DNA of 7,416 nt from Bacteroidaceae bacterium (GTDB lineage Bacteria; Bacteroidota; Bacteroidia; Bacteroidales; Bacteroidaceae): positions 1 to 7,416 of the forward strand of contig JAFZUB010000138.1 in the NCBI GenBank assembly GCA_017618515.1, given 5' to 3'. Of this stretch, positions 6,826-7,416 are shown one piece after another; within the stretch, counting starts at the first letter, position 1, and each line of letters begins with the position of its first letter. The position numbers and the translations under genes are program-made. The notes beneath the pieces were generated by a model. That model worked only from the letters and a program-made list of their open reading frames with translations. It made no database searches and was not told the DNA's origin.

Positions 6826-7416
6826 CTTACAATACCTTTCTCCAAATACTCTGCCAAGTTAGTCCTTACTTTCGCTGCGGCACCCTCTCCAGCTACCTTG
6901 CCCATATCGTGCTTCACCATCAGGGCAACGAGTTCATGGAATGATGTCTTGCTGGGATTCCATTTCAGCTTAGCCTTAGCCTTCGTCGGGTCGCCCCACA
7001 GGTTCACTACATCAGTGGGCCTGTAGAAGTCATCGCTAACCCTTACCAGCGTCTTGCCTACCAACTTGGCGGGACCGTCGATGCACACGCCCACTTCGTC
7101 GAGGCCTTGTCCGCGGAAGTCCAGCGTGATACCTGCGCACTTAAACGCCTCATAGCAGAATTCCCTCACACTATGTTGCACGCCCGTAGCTATGACGAAG
7201 TCGTCGGGCTTTTCCTGTTGCAGCATCATCCACATACACTCCACGTAGTCCTTGGCATAGCCCCAGTCGCGCAGTGAACTAAGATTGCCCAGATACAGGC
7301 AGTCCTGGTGGCCCTGGGCTATGCGAGCTGCAGCCAGCGTTATCTTACGCGTCACAAATGTCTCGCCCCTGCGTTCACTCTCGTGGTTGAAAAGGATACC
7401 GCTGCAGCAGAACATA
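6822..7416 (-). CDS. gmd: GDP-mannose 4,6-dehydratase, C-terminal part (5' end off the right edge)
   Basis: Catalyses GDP-D-mannose to GDP-4-keto-6-deoxy-D-mannose, the step before Fcl, in the cytoplasm with a bound NADP cofactor. Only about the last 197 residues of a protein usually 360-375 long are in the window. The first Met in view (7415-7413) is internal, because the sequence begins in the middle of the conserved stretch leading to [20 protein letters not shown], the NADP- and dimer-contacting loop. Further matches are [55 protein letters not shown] and the end of the nucleotide-sugar binding domain. The Rossmann motif and the Thr/Glu/Tyr/Lys catalytic residues lie upstream, beyond the edge, so activity cannot be judged from here. 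The TGA stop overlaps the fcl ATG by 4 bases. The promoter of this leftward unit is also outside the window. Confidence 0.96.
   Translation of the reverse strand, partial: MFCCSGILFNHESERRGETFVTRKITLAAARIAQGHQDCLYLGNLSSLRDWGYAKDYVECMWMMLQQEKPDDFVIATGVQHSVREFCYEAFKCAGITLDFRGQGLDEVGVCIDGPAKLVGKTLVRVSDDFYRPTDVVNLWGDPTKAKAKLKWNPSKTSFHELVALMVKHDMGKVAGEGAAAKVRTNLAEYLEKGIVR

Noticed and set aside
6286..7026. 246-codon open frame on the + strand across fcl and gmd
   Set aside because: It crosses the junction of two intact, convincingly identified genes on the other strand and has no family-like features.
1..7416. Mobile element, CRISPR array, tRNA/rRNA, toxin-antitoxin or defence genes
   Set aside because: All seven genes are recognised housekeeping, transport or sugar-nucleotide families, gaps are at most 26 bases, and I saw no transposase, terminal inverted repeats, spaced direct repeats or cloverleaf sequence.

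Overview
The window reads as ordinary chromosomal DNA from a Bacteroidota bacterium, most likely order Bacteroidales (Prevotella- or Bacteroides-like). The grounds are Bacteroidales-style versions of every protein, weak or absent Shine-Dalgarno sequences with A-rich start contexts, frequent ATA isoleucine codons, and the pairing of a LptF/LptG-type permease with a DEAD-box helicase. The genus assignment is inference from memory of these families; no search was run. Coding density is very high, the largest gap between genes is 26 bases, and there is no stretch of 300 bases without a gene.

Left half, + strand (1-3713): three closely packed genes read rightward. They are a LptF/LptG-family permease cut by the left edge (1-1056), a DEAD-box RNA helicase (1083-2363), and a DUF389 multi-pass membrane protein (2367-3713). 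Spacings of 26 and 3 bases imply one transcript.

Right half, - strand (3728-7416): four closely packed genes read leftward. In transcription order they are GDP-mannose 4,6-dehydratase gmd (cut by the right edge), GDP-L-fucose synthase fcl, a FucP-like sugar/H+ symporter, and a bile-acid:sodium-symporter (BASS) family transporter. The junctions are a 4-base ATGA overlap, 26 bases and 15 bases. Gmd and Fcl together convert GDP-D-mannose to GDP-L-fucose, the donor for fucosylated capsule, O-antigen and glycoproteins. The FucP-like carrier fits the same sugar; the BASS gene has no obvious link to it.

The two units converge at about 3720. There a perfect 13-bp inverted repeat with a TCAT loop serves as a probable bidirectional terminator, and the TAG stop codons of the two converging genes lie opposite each other in its stem.

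I found no RNA gene, CRISPR array, mobile element, toxin-antitoxin pair or defence system, and nothing that supports a wholly new system. The points most worth a second look are the grouping of a FucP-like carrier and a BASS transporter with GDP-fucose synthesis, the Asp-to-Glu change at the FucP proton-coupling position, and the terminator shared by two stop codons.
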